Below are positions 35,390 through 45,611 of a stretch of 64,000 nucleotides of DNA, one piece after another. The position numbers and the translations under genes were made by a program. Source of the DNA: Acinetobacter sp. ANC 4470 (GTDB lineage: Bacteria; Pseudomonadota; Gammaproteobacteria; Pseudomonadales; Moraxellaceae); the NCBI RefSeq assembly GCF_002135335.1, contig NZ_NEGC01000004.1:248001-312000 (forward strand), in the 5' to 3' direction. The stretch's first letter is position 1, and each line of letters starts with the position of its first letter. The notes under the pieces are model-generated. The model saw nothing but the letters and a program-made list of their open reading frames with translations, ran no database searches and was not told the origin of the DNA.

Positions 35390-36244
35390 ATGCCTGAATT
35401 ACCTGAAGTCGAAACCACAAAAACCAGTTTATTGCCTTTAATTGAGCAAAAAGTCATTTCTGTTGAAGTCCGACAATCCAGTTTACGCTGGCCTATTCCT
35501 GAAGATATTCAAAAGCTAACTGGGCAAAAATTACTTAAGCTTACGCGACGCTCTAAATATATTTTGGCGGAATTTGAGTACGACAGCATGTTATGGCATT
35601 TGGGCATGTCGGGGAGTTTTCGTCTTTGCGAGTCCCATACGGAATTGCGTAAACATGATCATTTGATCATTCAGTTTGAAGATATACAGCTTCGCTATCA
35701 CGATCCGCGTCGTTTTGGCTGCATTCTCTGGCTAGACCAAAACTCTCAAACTAAGTTAATTGATACTTTAGGCCCGGAACCTTTAAGTGAAGCATTTAAT
35801 GCTCACTACTTAGCCGAAAAATTTAAAAAGAAAAATGTCGCTGCTAAAGTTGCCATTATGGATAACCACATGGTGGTTGGGGTCGGCAATATCTATGCCA
35901 CGGAAAGTTTATTCAATTTAGGCATTCACCCTGCTCAACCTGCATCCAGTTTAAGCATGCAGCAAATTGAAAAATTAGTGGTCGAAATCAAACGAATCTT
36001 AAAACAAGCCATAGATTTGGGCGGTTCAACCCTGCGCGATTATAGTAATGCCATGGGCGAAAATGGTTATTTCCAACAAACCCTATTGGCCTATGGTCGT
36101 GCGGGTGAAATGTGTGTGAACTGTGAAACCACTTTAGAAAATTTAAAACTCGGACAGCGTGCCAGTGTATTTTGTCCGCAATGTCAGCCTTTAAAAAACG
36201 TTAAAATGCTCACCAAGACACCAGCTAAAGGGAATAAAGCATGA
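35390..36244 (+). CDS. mutM: formamidopyrimidine-DNA glycosylase
   Basis: 284 residues from the ATG at 35390. The start MPELPEVETTKTSL sets the catalytic N-terminal Pro2 and Glu3. In-frame upstream codons to 35333 would destroy this and are ignored. The central helix-two-turn-helix has MDNHMVVGVGNIYATESLF, and the C-terminus has the zinc finger (CVNC and CPQC). The enzyme removes 8-oxoguanine and formamidopyrimidines from DNA and cuts the strand by beta/delta elimination. Its stop overlaps the start of ppiC (ATGA), so the pair is translationally coupled. Confidence 0.96.
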   Translation: MPELPEVETTKTSLLPLIEQKVISVEVRQSSLRWPIPEDIQKLTGQKLLKLTRRSKYILAEFEYDSMLWHLGMSGSFRLCESHTELRKHDHLIIQFEDIQLRYHDPRRFGCILWLDQNSQTKLIDTLGPEPLSEAFNAHYLAEKFKKKNVAAKVAIMDNHMVVGVGNIYATESLFNLGIHPAQPASSLSMQQIEKLVVEIKRILKQAIDLGGSTLRDYSNAMGENGYFQQTLLAYGRAGEMCVNCETTLENLKLGQRASVFCPQCQPLKNVKMLTKTPAKGNKA

Positions 36245-36522
36245 AATCTGCCATCGTCCGTCACATTTTAGTCAAAGATAAAGAACTGGCTGAACAGTTA
36301 AAAAAGAAAATAAAAGCCGGTGCAGACTTTGCCCAAGTTGCCAAACAACATTCCACCTGCCCTTCAGGCAAAAAAGGCGGTGAACTGGGTGATATTAAAA
36401 AAGGACAACTGGTCGGCCCAATTGATAAAGCCGTATTTACCTTAGCGGAACGCGAATTGCACGGCCCCATTAAGAGTCAATTTGGTTGGCATTTGTTGGA
36501 AATTAAATTTCGCATGGATTAA
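36241..36522 (+). CDS. ppiC: peptidyl-prolyl cis-trans isomerase, parvulin family
   Basis: 93 residues, the size of the small cytoplasmic parvulin PpiC. VRHILVKDKELAEQLKKKI, QHSTCPSGKKGGELGDIKKG and the final SQFGWHLLEI are the parvulin signature segments. It catalyses proline isomerisation in folding proteins. Start ATG overlaps the mutM stop by four bases. Confidence 0.92.
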   Translation: MKSAIVRHILVKDKELAEQLKKKIKAGADFAQVAKQHSTCPSGKKGGELGDIKKGQLVGPIDKAVFTLAERELHGPIKSQFGWHLLEIKFRMD

Positions 36523-36648
36523 TCACCCTAAATGCCCCTTTTAAAGAGGTAATGCTGATCAGTTAAGGGATTTCATAATTAACCCCTTAGCTTTTTAGTT
36601 ATTCACTATAGAGTCTTTTTTAAATCAATCACTTGTTGCTAGATTACT

Positions 36649-36976
36649 CCTTGCGAAACAGTGTTTCTCCTTAGCCAAAATGAGGAGTAATACTCCGCAA
36701 GAAAAACATTTATCACCCGCAAAATTCGTAAAACACTTTTTGTTGATCAATTAATCGTAGAAACTTTACTTTTTCAAAGTAGTCTTGTCTTGCGCTGTAA
36801 AATAAAGCCGTGCTTTATTTATTGCTTAAGTTGCGGATGACGTTTCCGCGTATCAAATAACATCATGAATTTAAAAAAACACCAATCAGTTTCTTAATTG
36901 ACTGGCATTACCTTTTAAAGAGGGACTTCTCCTCCCTGAGCAAGTTTTAAAACACTGCTTTAAAACAAAGTGCAAG
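36649..36976 (-). repeat. cluster of hairpin repeats downstream of ppiC
   Basis: It contains the inverted relatives of the 35018-35129 copy: 36674-36707 (reverse of CTCCTCATTTTGGC and GTTTTTCTTGCGGA) and 36935-36976 (reverse of TTTTAAAGCAGTGTTTTAAA with flanks). Two more hairpins share the pattern TTGCG-stem-CNGTG-stem: TTGCGAAACAGTGTTTC at about 36651-36667 and TAAAATAAAGCCGTGCTTTA at about 36797-36816. No gene lies in 36523-37045. Confidence 0.6.
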
Positions 36977-37001
36977 AAAGGAAGGTTGGGAGCGATTCAA
37001 T

Positions 37002-37031
37002 AAAAAACGGCACCTAAAGTGCCGTTTTTTT
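37002..37031 (-). terminator. terminator of mscL
   Basis: AAAAAACGGCAC and GTGCCGTTTTTT with a 5-6 base loop, symmetric T-runs, 15 bases past the mscL stop. Confidence 0.88.
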
Positions 37032-37045
37032 CATCATTCTACAAT

Positions 37046-37477
37046 TTAAGCTTGTGGACGACGTTTCAACTCATCACGAATTTCACGTAACAATTCAATA
37101 TCTTCAGGCGTTGCGGCAGGTGCTGGCTCTGCTTGTTTACGCATCCGATTCATCACTTTCACCAAAAGAAAAACCACCCAAGCCAGAATCAGGAAATTTA
37201 GGAAGATCGTTAAAAAGTTACCATAAGTTAAAACATTGATCCCTGCCTTTTGCAAAGCATCTAATGATTGTAGATTATTCGGATTATCGCCTAACACAAA
37301 GAATTTTTGCGTAAAATCGACGCCCCCACCCGTAATAACAGAAATTAAAGGCATAAGAATATCTTTAACCAATGAATCAATGATTTTACCGAAAGCGCCA
37401 CCAATGATGACACCGATCGCTAAATCCATCATATTGCCTTTGATGGCAAATTCTTTGAATTCTTGAACAATCTTCAT
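37046..37477 (-). CDS. mscL: large-conductance mechanosensitive channel
   Basis: 143 residues, close to E. coli MscL (136). The N-terminal amphipathic helix [20 protein letters not shown] leads into TM1 ([16 protein letters not shown]), then a periplasmic loop and TM2 ([19 protein letters not shown]). The C-terminal helical bundle [12 protein letters not shown] is present. It opens under membrane tension to release solutes on osmotic downshock. A single-gene unit with its own terminator. Confidence 0.95.
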   Translation of the reverse strand: MKIVQEFKEFAIKGNMMDLAIGVIIGGAFGKIIDSLVKDILMPLISVITGGGVDFTQKFFVLGDNPNNLQSLDALQKAGINVLTYGNFLTIFLNFLILAWVVFLLVKVMNRMRKQAEPAPAATPEDIELLREIRDELKRRPQA

Positions 37478-37626
37478 ATTTTTCTCCAGTTTCTCTTTGA
37501 TACTATTCTTTATTAGAATATTTATTGAACTGTTTCTTATGCTTAAACATTAAGAACAGATTCAGAATTCCTTGTAATTTACTTGGAATTATTCGTAATG
37601 AATATATTTAGTTGCTCATTTCAAAC

Positions 37627-37662
37627 AAAAAAATGCTATCAACGAATTGATAGCACCTTTTT
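37627..37662 (-). terminator. terminator of typA
   Basis: GCTATCAA-CGAA-TTGATAGC with seven T on the minus strand, about 35 bases past the typA stop. Confidence 0.85.
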
Positions 37663-37696
37663 ATGACCAAACGCAGTCATGGACAATAATTAAAAA

Positions 37697-39532
37697 TTAT
37701 TTACCACGGTTACGTTTACGTTCGTTTTCAGTCAACCAACGTTTACGGATACGAATAGATTTAGGTGTTACTTCAACTAATTCGTCATCTTCAACAAACT
37801 CAAGTGCTTGTTCAAGCGTGAAACGAATTGCTGGAGTTAACGTTAATGCCTCATCTGTACCAGATGCACGCATGTTGGTTAACTGCTTCGCTTTAGTTGG
37901 GTTAACAGTCATGTCGTCAGAACGTGAGTTCATACCCACGATCATACCTTCATAAACTTCTAACTGTGGTTCAGCAAATAGACGTCCACGGTCTTGTAAT
38001 GTAAACAATGCAAACGCTAAGCAAGTACCGTTAACCATTGAAACAAGTACACCGTTTTGACGCTTCGCTACAGTACCCGCTTTCGCTTTACCATAATGAG
38101 AGAAGCTTGAAGTCATAATACCAGTACCAGAAGTAATGGTTAAGAATTCAGAACGGAAACCGATTAAGCCACGTGAAGGAACAGTTGCTTCAATACGGAT
38201 ACGGCCTTTGCCGTCAAGTTCCATATTGGTCATTTCGCCTTTACGGAAGCCCATTTGCTCCATGATTGAACCTTGATGTTGTTCTTCAACGTCAAAAGTT
38301 ACATTTTCATACGGCTCTTGGATTTCACCATCAATTTCTTTCATGATTACTTCAGGACGAGAAACACCCATCTCGAAGCCTTCACGACGCATGTTCTCAA
38401 TAAGAACAGACAGATGAAGCTCACCACGACCAGATACTTTGAAACGGTCTGGAGAATCAGTATCTTCAACACGTAAAGCTACGTTGTGAATCAATTCGCG
38501 GTCAAGACGTTCACGAATATTACGTGAAGTTACGAATTTACCTTCACGACCAGCAAACGGTGAGTTGTTTACTTGGAATGTCATCGAAACTGTAGGTTCA
38601 TCTACAGACAATGGTGGTAAAGCTTCAACATTTTTCGGATCACAAATCGTGTCAGAAATATGAAGTGCATCAAGACCAGTAATACATACGATATCACCAG
38701 CATTTGCTTCTTCGATATCAACACGGTCAAGACCATGGTAACCCATGATTTTTAAGATACGGCCGTTACGTGTTTTGCCATCTTTATCAATCACAGTTAC
38801 TTGGGTATTGGTTTTCACAGAACCACGTTGAATACGACCAATACCGATTACACCTACGAAACTATTATAGTCAAGAGATGAAATTTGCATTTGGAACGGA
38901 CCATCAACATCCACCTTTGGTGGTTCAACGATGTCAACGATGGTTTCAAACAATGGCGTCATATCTTCAGCCATTGCTTCAACATCACGACCAGCAATAC
39001 CGTTAATTGCAGAAGCATATACTACTGGGAAGTCTAGCTGTTCGTCAGTCGCACCAAGGTTGTCAAATAAATCAAATACTTGATCCATTACCCAATCCGG
39101 ACGTGCGCCTGGACGGTCAACTTTATTTAATACAACGATTGGCTTAAGACCACTCGCAAATGCTTTAGATGTCACAAAACGAGTTTGTGGCATTGGGCCG
39201 TCTTGTGCATCAACAAGAAGAAGTACGCAGTCAACCATAGACATTACACGTTCAACTTCACCACCGAAGTCAGCATGTCCCGGGGTGTCGACGATGTTAA
39301 TGCGGTATTCAATATCTGTACGTTTATCTAACCATTTAATTGCAGTGTTTTTTGCAAGGATGGTAATACCACGTTCAGACTCAAGCGCGTTAGAATCCAT
39401 AACACGTTCAATCTCGCCCGCGCGGTCACCGAGCGCACCCGATTGTTGCAAAAGCTTGTCTACAAGAGTGGTTTTACCATGGTCAACGTGCGCAATAATC
39501 GCAATGTTGCGGAGAGTTTTAATATCTGACAT
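37697..39532 (-). CDS. typA: translational GTPase TypA/BipA
   Basis: 611 residues. The G-domain motifs are IIAHVDHGKTTLVDKLL (G1), the T of RGITI (G2), DTPGHADFGG (G3) and NKVDRPGARPDWV (G4). After domain II the C-terminal part, unique to BipA, includes PSRGLIGFRSEFLTITSGTG. The protein is an EF-G-like ribosome-bound GTPase involved in 50S assembly and stress or cold adaptation. It is divergent from the xanthine permease gene. Confidence 0.96.
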   Translation of the reverse strand: MSDIKTLRNIAIIAHVDHGKTTLVDKLLQQSGALGDRAGEIERVMDSNALESERGITILAKNTAIKWLDKRTDIEYRINIVDTPGHADFGGEVERVMSMVDCVLLLVDAQDGPMPQTRFVTSKAFASGLKPIVVLNKVDRPGARPDWVMDQVFDLFDNLGATDEQLDFPVVYASAINGIAGRDVEAMAEDMTPLFETIVDIVEPPKVDVDGPFQMQISSLDYNSFVGVIGIGRIQRGSVKTNTQVTVIDKDGKTRNGRILKIMGYHGLDRVDIEEANAGDIVCITGLDALHISDTICDPKNVEALPPLSVDEPTVSMTFQVNNSPFAGREGKFVTSRNIRERLDRELIHNVALRVEDTDSPDRFKVSGRGELHLSVLIENMRREGFEMGVSRPEVIMKEIDGEIQEPYENVTFDVEEQHQGSIMEQMGFRKGEMTNMELDGKGRIRIEATVPSRGLIGFRSEFLTITSGTGIMTSSFSHYGKAKAGTVAKRQNGVLVSMVNGTCLAFALFTLQDRGRLFAEPQLEVYEGMIVGMNSRSDDMTVNPTKAKQLTNMRASGTDEALTLTPAIRFTLEQALEFVEDDELVEVTPKSIRIRKRWLTENERKRNRGK

Positions 39533-39705
39533 GTAAATTCGATACGCTTTAAATTTGAGGGCAAATTATACAGAAAAATACAGACTTTTAGTAGTGACAG
39601 TTTATCGACAGTTACAAGTTTTTTTGAAAAAACGCTCTTTTTTTGGTTTGTAAAGTCCTGTAACTCGATTAGAATAGCCTCAAATTGCTGCTGTACCGTT
39701 CTCAC

Positions 39706-41076
39706 ATGTCTGATTTAAACAACTCTCCCGAGCAACAACATCATCTAGATTTGGTCTATGGATTGAACGATCGTCCAAAACCATTCATCGCTTTTTTAGC
39801 TGCACTGCAACATTTATTGGCCATTATTGTCCCGATTGTCACCCCTGGCTTACTGATCTGTTTGGCTTTAGGTGTCTCAAAACAAGACACCAATATGATT
39901 TTGTCCATGTCTTTGGTGATCTCTGGAATTGCAACTTTTTTACAATGTAAAAAAGTGGGACCTTTTGGGGCTGGCTTACTGATTGTTCAAGGAACTAGCT
40001 TTAACTTTATTGGTCCTATTATTGGTATTGGTTCTGCAATGGTTGCAGCAGGTACACCTGTTGAAGCTGTCATGGCCTCAATTTTTGGTGTGGTGATTGC
40101 AGGTTCATTTATTGAAATGGGTGTATCTCGTATCCTTCCTTGGGTGAAAAGATTAATTACCCCATTGGTGACTGGTATTGTTGTACTACTGATTGGTTTG
40201 ACCTTAATTAAAGAAGGTCTCATCAGTATGGGTGGAGGTTATCAAGCCATGGGCGATAAAACATTTGCCAATGCCGACAACCTCATCATGTCATGTACGG
40301 TACTGGCGATTATTGTGATTTTAAATCGTGTTCGTATCGTCTGGGTCAAAAGCTCTGCTATTTTAATTGCTTTAGTGATTGGTTATATTGTTGCTGGTTT
40401 TATGGGACATCTTAATTTTTCAGGTTTAGAAGACACTCCCCTTATTCAAATTCCAACACCTATGCATTTTGGTTTAAATTTCTCTTGGAGCTTATTTATT
40501 CCAATGGCATTCATCTATTTAGTCACATCTTTAGAAGCCATTGGTGATGTCACCGCAACTTCAAAAATATCGAATCAACCTGTAGATGGCCCAGTATGGA
40601 TGGAACGTATTAAAGGTGGCGTACTGGTCAATGGTGCAAATTCTTTTCTTGCTGGTATTTTTAACACCTTCCCAAGTTCTGTTTTTGCACAAAATAACGG
40701 TGTGATTCAACTAACGGGTGTGGCCAGTCGTTATGTTGGTATCTGGATTGCAATATTACTGGTTATTCTGGGTTTATTTCCTGCTGTTGCAGGCGTGATT
40801 CAGGCCGTACCACAAGCGGTACTTGGTGGTGCAGTCATGGTGATGTTCGGTGCGGTTGCAGCTTCAGGCATTAATATTTTGTCTGGTATTCAACTTGACC
40901 GTCGTGCCTTACTTATTATTGCCATTTCCCTAGGACTTGGTTTAGGTGTTGCACAAGTACCTCAAATTCTTGAACATCTGCCTGAATTATTTCGTAATAT
41001 TTTCAGTTCTGGTGTTGCGACAGGCGGTATTGCAGCATTGTTATTAAACATTATTCTTCCTGAATCGAAGAAATAA
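39706..41076 (+). CDS. xanP: NCS2-family purine permease, xanthine permease-like
   Basis: 456 residues from the ATG at 39706. About 14 transmembrane segments. GAGLLIVQGTSFNFIGPI, FNTFPSSVFAQNNGVIQLTGVASRYVG and the VFMITSLEAIGD-like segment (YLVTSLEAIGDVTATS) match XanP/XanQ of E. coli over the entire length, with the QNNGV signature intact. It probably imports xanthine with protons. Guanine or uric acid cannot be excluded. Closed by a strong terminator at 41093. Confidence 0.82.
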   Translation: MSDLNNSPEQQHHLDLVYGLNDRPKPFIAFLAALQHLLAIIVPIVTPGLLICLALGVSKQDTNMILSMSLVISGIATFLQCKKVGPFGAGLLIVQGTSFNFIGPIIGIGSAMVAAGTPVEAVMASIFGVVIAGSFIEMGVSRILPWVKRLITPLVTGIVVLLIGLTLIKEGLISMGGGYQAMGDKTFANADNLIMSCTVLAIIVILNRVRIVWVKSSAILIALVIGYIVAGFMGHLNFSGLEDTPLIQIPTPMHFGLNFSWSLFIPMAFIYLVTSLEAIGDVTATSKISNQPVDGPVWMERIKGGVLVNGANSFLAGIFNTFPSSVFAQNNGVIQLTGVASRYVGIWIAILLVILGLFPAVAGVIQAVPQAVLGGAVMVMFGAVAASGINILSGIQLDRRALLIIAISLGLGLGVAQVPQILEHLPELFRNIFSSGVATGGIAALLLNIILPESKK

Positions 41077-41092
41077 TTTCATTTCAGCATCA

Positions 41093-41124
41093 ACTCTGCC
41101 CAGCATTGTCTGGGCAGAGTTTTT
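41093..41124 (+). terminator. terminator of the xanthine permease gene
   Basis: ACTCTGCCCAG-CATTGT-CTGGGCAGAGT followed by TTTTT. It lies only 19 bases before the rsmC start. Confidence 0.9.
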
Positions 41125-41142
41125 CAATGGCGAGATAAAAAA

Positions 41143-42177
41143 ATGGATCCTAGAAGTGAAGTTGTCATTCGACAGCACGAATATCTATCTGGACGTGTAC
41201 TACTCATTAATGCACCTACGGATGACTTACTTTCCAATTTAGAGAAAGACATCACCCCATGTTTCTGGACATGGGATTATAATGAATTACAATATTTTCA
41301 GACCCAACAAGCCAATGTACATTTTGGTGTTGATCTTCCTGAAGACAGTTTTGATCAAACCATTATTTTTGTCCCTAAGTCAAAAGAATTACTCAATTAC
41401 ATCCTGCATAATGTGGTCAGCCGTTTAAATATCGGTGCTTCAATTTTCCTTGTCGGCGAAAAAAAATCTGGCGTTGAACGTGCTGCCAAACAATTATTAC
41501 CTTTTGGTAAAGCCTGTAAATTAGATAGCGCACGTCACTGTCAAATGTGGCAAATGACCGTTGAAAAAACAGTGACCGCAAAAAAACTGGAAGACTGGGC
41601 ACAACAATATACCGTTACCACACCGAATGGCGACTTGAATATCTGTGCCTTACCGGGTGTCTTTAGTCAAAATCGTTTAGATATTGGTACTGCGGTTCTC
41701 TTACCTTATTTATCACAAGTCACTGCGGGTAAAATTGCCGACTTTGGTTGTGGTTCGGGTGTCATCAGTGCTTATTTAGCCAAACTTAATCCTAAAAATC
41801 GAATTTTTGCGATGGATGTTGACGCTTTTGCTTTGGCTTCCACTCGCATGACCTTTGAAAAAAATAATCTCCCACTAGAACAACTTGAAATTAAAGCAGT
41901 GACAGGTATTGAAGATGCTCCACTATTCTTACATGCCATTGTCAGCAATCCTCCCTTCCATCAAGGTATCCACACTGATTACAACGCCAGTGAAAGCTTA
42001 TGTAAAACTTCACGACGTCATTTAAAATCGGGCGGTGAATTATGGATTGTCGCCAACCGTTTTCTAAATTACCCATTATTAATTGAGCAAAATTTTGGTC
42101 AATGTACAACTAAAGCAGATCAACAAGGCTTTAAAGTGCTGTTCGCCAACACTCAAAAAAAATCTAAGGAACAATGA
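41143..42177 (+). CDS. rsmC: 16S rRNA m2G1207 methyltransferase
   Basis: 344 residues. The N-terminal half is a degenerate methyltransferase-like domain and the C-terminal half carries the SAM loop [17 protein letters not shown] and the catalytic NPPF (N269-P-P-F272 in SNPPFHQG). RsmC methylates G1207 of 16S rRNA in the 30S subunit. The TGA stop overlaps the next gene's ATG (ATGATGA), so translation of the lysP-like gene is coupled. Confidence 0.92.
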   Translation: MDPRSEVVIRQHEYLSGRVLLINAPTDDLLSNLEKDITPCFWTWDYNELQYFQTQQANVHFGVDLPEDSFDQTIIFVPKSKELLNYILHNVVSRLNIGASIFLVGEKKSGVERAAKQLLPFGKACKLDSARHCQMWQMTVEKTVTAKKLEDWAQQYTVTTPNGDLNICALPGVFSQNRLDIGTAVLLPYLSQVTAGKIADFGCGSGVISAYLAKLNPKNRIFAMDVDAFALASTRMTFEKNNLPLEQLEIKAVTGIEDAPLFLHAIVSNPPFHQGIHTDYNASESLCKTSRRHLKSGGELWIVANRFLNYPLLIEQNFGQCTTKADQQGFKVLFANTQKKSKEQ

Positions 42178-43646
42178 TGAGTGCAACTGATCAACCGATG
42201 CACCTACAGCGGAAGCTTGGTGCTCGCCATCTAAATATGATTGCGATTGGTGGCTCCATCGGCACAGGTTTATTCCTCGCTTCTGGTGCAACCATTGCCA
42301 ATGCAGGTCCTGGTGGCGCATTACTCGCTTATGCTCTTATTGGTTTAATGATTTATTTCTTAATGACAAGTTTAGGCGAACTTGCCACGCACAACCCCAC
42401 TTCAGGTGCATTTTTTACCTATGGTACTAAATATGTAGAAGGTGGTTTTGGTTTCGCCTTGGGTTGGAACTATTGGTACAACTGGGCAATTACGGTTGCT
42501 TTTGAGCTGGTTGCGGTTCAGTTCATTATGAAATTCTGGTTTCCCGATATTCCCGGTTTCTACTGGAGTGCCATTTTTCTTGCGATTATTTTTGCGATTA
42601 ATTCACTAACCGTGAAAGGTTTTGGTGAAAGTGAGTTTTTATTCTCACTGGTCAAAGTCATTGCGATTATTGTCTTTATTATTATTGGCATTGCCATGAT
42701 TGCAAAAATCATCCTGACACCCAATATGGTCACTTTCTCCAACTGGACCAAAGGCGATGCACCTTTTGTCGGTGGACTACAAGCCATGATTGGTGTTGCC
42801 ATGATTGCAGGATTCTCCTTCCAAGGAACAGAGATGGTCGGGGTTGCCGCGGGAGAATCTAAAGATCCTAAAAAAACTATTCCTGTTGCCATTAAGCAAA
42901 TTTTCTGGCGTATCTTATTATTTTATGTGGTGTGTATTTTCATTATTGGCACACTCGTCGCATATGATGATCCGAGTTTATTACAAGCTGCTGCAGGTGA
43001 CAATATTGCCCTTTCACCATTTACATTACTGTATGAAAAAGCAGGATTTGCTTTTGCTGCAAGTTTAATGAATGCGGTGATCTTAACGGCCATTTTATCT
43101 GCGGGTAACTCTGGGATGTATTCATCTACACGCATGTTATTTGACATGGCACGTGAAGGCCGCGCACCCAAATGGTTTGCAAAACTGGATACTCGTGGTG
43201 TACCGATGAATGCACTTTATGCAACGACTGCAGTTGCGGCACTCTGTTTTTTAACCACCTTCATTGGTGAGCAACAAGTGTTCAATTGGTTGCTTAATAT
43301 GTCGGGGATGTGTGGCTTTATTGTCTGGTTAGGAATTGCGATTTCACACTATCGTTTCCGTAAAGGCTATTTAGCACAAGGTTATAAACTGGAAGATTTA
43401 GCCTATACGGCAAAGTTCTTCCCATTTGCACCATGGTTTGCTTTTATCCTCTGCTCGATCATTATTCTAGGTCAAAACTATGAAGCACTGATTGGTGGAA
43501 AAGTGGATTGGTTAGGCTTAGCTTCAACGTATATTAGTATTCCGCTATTTCTTGTCATCTGGTTAGGTTATAAGTGGAAATATAAAACCAAGCTTATTCC
43601 ATACAAAGAAATGGATGTCCAACCCGTAAATATAGAAGATAATTAA
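42174..43646 (+). CDS. lysP: amino-acid permease, LysP-like
   Basis: 490 residues and 12 transmembrane helices of the APC superfamily. [25 protein letters not shown] and [15 protein letters not shown] match LysP of E. coli along the whole N-terminal half, and [19 protein letters not shown] follows. The likely role is proton-driven uptake of L-lysine; other basic or aromatic amino acids are possible. It overlaps the rsmC stop by four bases and is followed by a strong terminator. Confidence 0.82.
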   Translation: MMSATDQPMHLQRKLGARHLNMIAIGGSIGTGLFLASGATIANAGPGGALLAYALIGLMIYFLMTSLGELATHNPTSGAFFTYGTKYVEGGFGFALGWNYWYNWAITVAFELVAVQFIMKFWFPDIPGFYWSAIFLAIIFAINSLTVKGFGESEFLFSLVKVIAIIVFIIIGIAMIAKIILTPNMVTFSNWTKGDAPFVGGLQAMIGVAMIAGFSFQGTEMVGVAAGESKDPKKTIPVAIKQIFWRILLFYVVCIFIIGTLVAYDDPSLLQAAAGDNIALSPFTLLYEKAGFAFAASLMNAVILTAILSAGNSGMYSSTRMLFDMAREGRAPKWFAKLDTRGVPMNALYATTAVAALCFLTTFIGEQQVFNWLLNMSGMCGFIVWLGIAISHYRFRKGYLAQGYKLEDLAYTAKFFPFAPWFAFILCSIIILGQNYEALIGGKVDWLGLASTYISIPLFLVIWLGYKWKYKTKLIPYKEMDVQPVNIEDN

Positions 43647-43655
43647 CCTTCTACT

Positions 43656-43695
43656 AAAAAGAAAAAGCAGCCTTAAGGCTGCTTTTTCTTTTTCA
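43656..43695 (+). terminator. terminator of the lysP-like gene
   Basis: AAAAAGCAGCC-TTAA-GGCTGCTTTTT with long A and T flanks on both sides. Confidence 0.88.
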
Positions 43696-44141
43696 AAAAT
43701 AATAAATATCTGATCAACATGACCTTTTGATACATCTATTCATTACAAGATACTCTGAACAAAATAAATTCCATTTCTAGCCTTAACATAATTTCAATCA
43801 GACAAAATTTTAATTTTCAAATTAAAAGACTTTCTATATCCATTCTATTTAGTTAAATAATTGAATACTTTAGTTAGCACCAGAATAAATCTTCTCACTC
43901 CAATAAGGAATAAATCAAAATATGAGCTGTCCACCTAAGATAAAGAGATTGAGCGTATTGTTGTTCTGGTTCAGATTGTAGTAAGACTTTGATCACTCTT
44001 ACTCAAGCTAAATTTATTGAATCCCAAAGGCTGAGAGTTACATAGAGCTGAAAAATCAAATGACTTAATAATTAAAAAATTGAATTAAGCATCTAACCGC
44101 TACACCTTTTAATTATTCTAAAAATATATTTTTGTTTTCAT
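43696..44141. other. AT-rich intergenic region, no gene seen
   Basis: No open frame with a plausible start, composition or similarity. A less AT-rich patch at about 43920-44050 (GAGCTGTCCACCTAAG and following) has interrupted frames and could be a relic of a mobile sequence, but I could not recognise it. Confidence 0.4.
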
Positions 44142-44170
44142 AAAAAAAGCAGCCTGACGGCTGCTTTTTA
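44142..44170 (-). terminator. terminator of ompA
   Basis: AAAAAAAGCAGCC-TGAC-GGCTGCTTTTT, 18 bases after the ompA stop. Its stem (AGCAGCC) equals that of the lysP terminator at 43656. Confidence 0.88.
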
Positions 44171-44188
44171 GATCAGTTCAATAATAAA

Positions 44189-45226
44189 TTATTGAGCTTG
44201 TTGAGCAACTACAGTACGGCTACCAGAAATAGTCGCGAATACACGACGGTTCATAGCACGACCTTCTTTAGTTTTGTTGTCAGCAATCGGTTGATCCCAA
44301 GCAAAACCTTGAGTAGACAAACGAGATGGGTTTACATTGTATTCATTTACAAGTGAAGATTTAACAGAGTTAGCACGAGCCAAAGATAAACGTTCGTTTA
44401 ATGCACGTGGACCAGTGTTATCTGTGTGACCTTCGATGCGAGCAGTAGCGTTTGGATATTCAACTAACTTTTCAGCAACTTTAGCAATTTCTGGTTTGTA
44501 TTGATCTTTGATGTTTGATTTATTCGTATCAAAGAACACACGAAGTTCCATGTTAAGATCTTCAGTCAACTCTTGTGGAACTGGTTGAACTGGAACAACA
44601 GGTTCAACTGGAGCCACTTCAACTACAGGTGCAGCTGGTTTCAAGTGACCACCAAGAACAACATTTAGACCAGCTAAAGCTGTGTAGTTCCAGAAATCTT
44701 CATCGATATTGTAAGTAGCACGAGCTTCAGTACGTAAAGATAAAGCATCGTTTAAGCGCCAGAAAGCACCTAGACCTGCGTTACCTAAAGTACCTTCTTC
44801 TGTAGTACCACGATCTTCACGACCAACAACGCTATCAAGATCATATTTATAATGACCAGCACCTAACAATACATAAGGTTTGATTTTGCTATCATAATTT
44901 TTAGTGATCAAATCAGAAGTAGCATAGAAGTTACCATTGATTTGAGTTTGTTTATATTCACCCTGATTGAGGTCTGAATCACCTTTAACCTGGTTATATT
45001 CAGTTTCGAAACCTAACCATGGAGTTAATTCAATACCAATCGCTGCACCAACGAATAAATCGTCTTGAATTTCTTGACCACCATTCATTAAGTTACCACG
45101 GCTATCATTGTGTTCAGTGTCTTGGAAAGTATAACCAACCATTAATGGGGTAATAGTTACGCCAGCATTAGCAGCAGCTAAAGGTGCAGCAACTAGCATA
45201 GCTAGTGCAATACGACTCATTTTCAT
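44189..45226 (-). CDS. ompA: outer-membrane protein OmpA (Omp38)
   Basis: 345 residues from the ATG at 45226, which has GGAGG 7 bases upstream; eight further upstream codons are in frame but lie behind that site. The signal peptide [20 protein letters not shown] ends at ANA. An eight-strand barrel follows, then a proline/valine hinge ([17 protein letters not shown]) and a peptidoglycan-binding OmpA domain with the segment [20 protein letters not shown]. It matches Acinetobacter Omp38, a major porin and envelope anchor. A long 5' region with a candidate promoter at 45337-45364 suggests a stable leader mRNA. Confidence 0.96.
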   Translation of the reverse strand: MKMSRIALAMLVAAPLAAANAGVTITPLMVGYTFQDTEHNDSRGNLMNGGQEIQDDLFVGAAIGIELTPWLGFETEYNQVKGDSDLNQGEYKQTQINGNFYATSDLITKNYDSKIKPYVLLGAGHYKYDLDSVVGREDRGTTEEGTLGNAGLGAFWRLNDALSLRTEARATYNIDEDFWNYTALAGLNVVLGGHLKPAAPVVEVAPVEPVVPVQPVPQELTEDLNMELRVFFDTNKSNIKDQYKPEIAKVAEKLVEYPNATARIEGHTDNTGPRALNERLSLARANSVKSSLVNEYNVNPSRLSTQGFAWDQPIADNKTKEGRAMNRRVFATISGSRTVVAQQAQ

Positions 45227-45336
45227 GGATTTATCCTCCAGAGATAACAATTGTTGTTCAAGTTCAAGCCTAAAATTTGGCTATCCTGAAATAGGCTTTC
45301 TAATACCCAGTTTTATTTTTAAGCTACTCACTATGA

Positions 45337-45364
45337 ATCATACAAACACTTTATTTTTTTCCAA
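45337..45364 (-). promoter_or_regulatory. candidate ompA promoter
   Basis: On the minus strand TTGGAA (-35, 45364-45359) and TATGAT (-10, 45342-45337) are 16 bases apart. This would give an untranslated leader of about 100 bases before the ompA ATG, which fits the long stable leaders of ompA mRNAs in other bacteria. Confidence 0.45.
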
Positions 45365-45555
45365 GTGCTTGATAAATTTAATCAAGTAAATTATTGACAA
45401 AATTACTTACAATTTCCGTTGTAATTAGGTAATTTTTTACTCAATTTCTTATTGCGAATAGCTTATTGTCACTTGCGCATTATTTTAACAGTTTTCTTAA
45501 AAGTTGAGTAATAAATATTACTTACAGAAAAAACGATCAAAAACAAAACACTAAT

Positions 45556-45586
45556 AACATAAACCATTAACAACATAAACCATTAA
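45556..45586 (+). repeat. short tandem repeat before the pseudopilin gene
   Basis: AACATAAACCATTAA occurs twice in tandem with one base between (45556-45570 and 45572-45586), within the 385-base ompA-fimT intergenic region. That region is otherwise AT-rich with no reading frame of note. Confidence 0.7.
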
Positions 45587-45611
45587 AAAAATATACCAAA
45601 AGGTTAATTCA

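Noticed and set aside
36523..37001. A gene in the ppiC-mscL gap
   Set aside because: Only short interrupted frames; the sequence is explained by hairpin repeats.
37647..37955. Plus-strand frame over the end of typA
   Set aside because: It is antisense to the conserved typA coding sequence and its terminator; one of many shadows of real genes.
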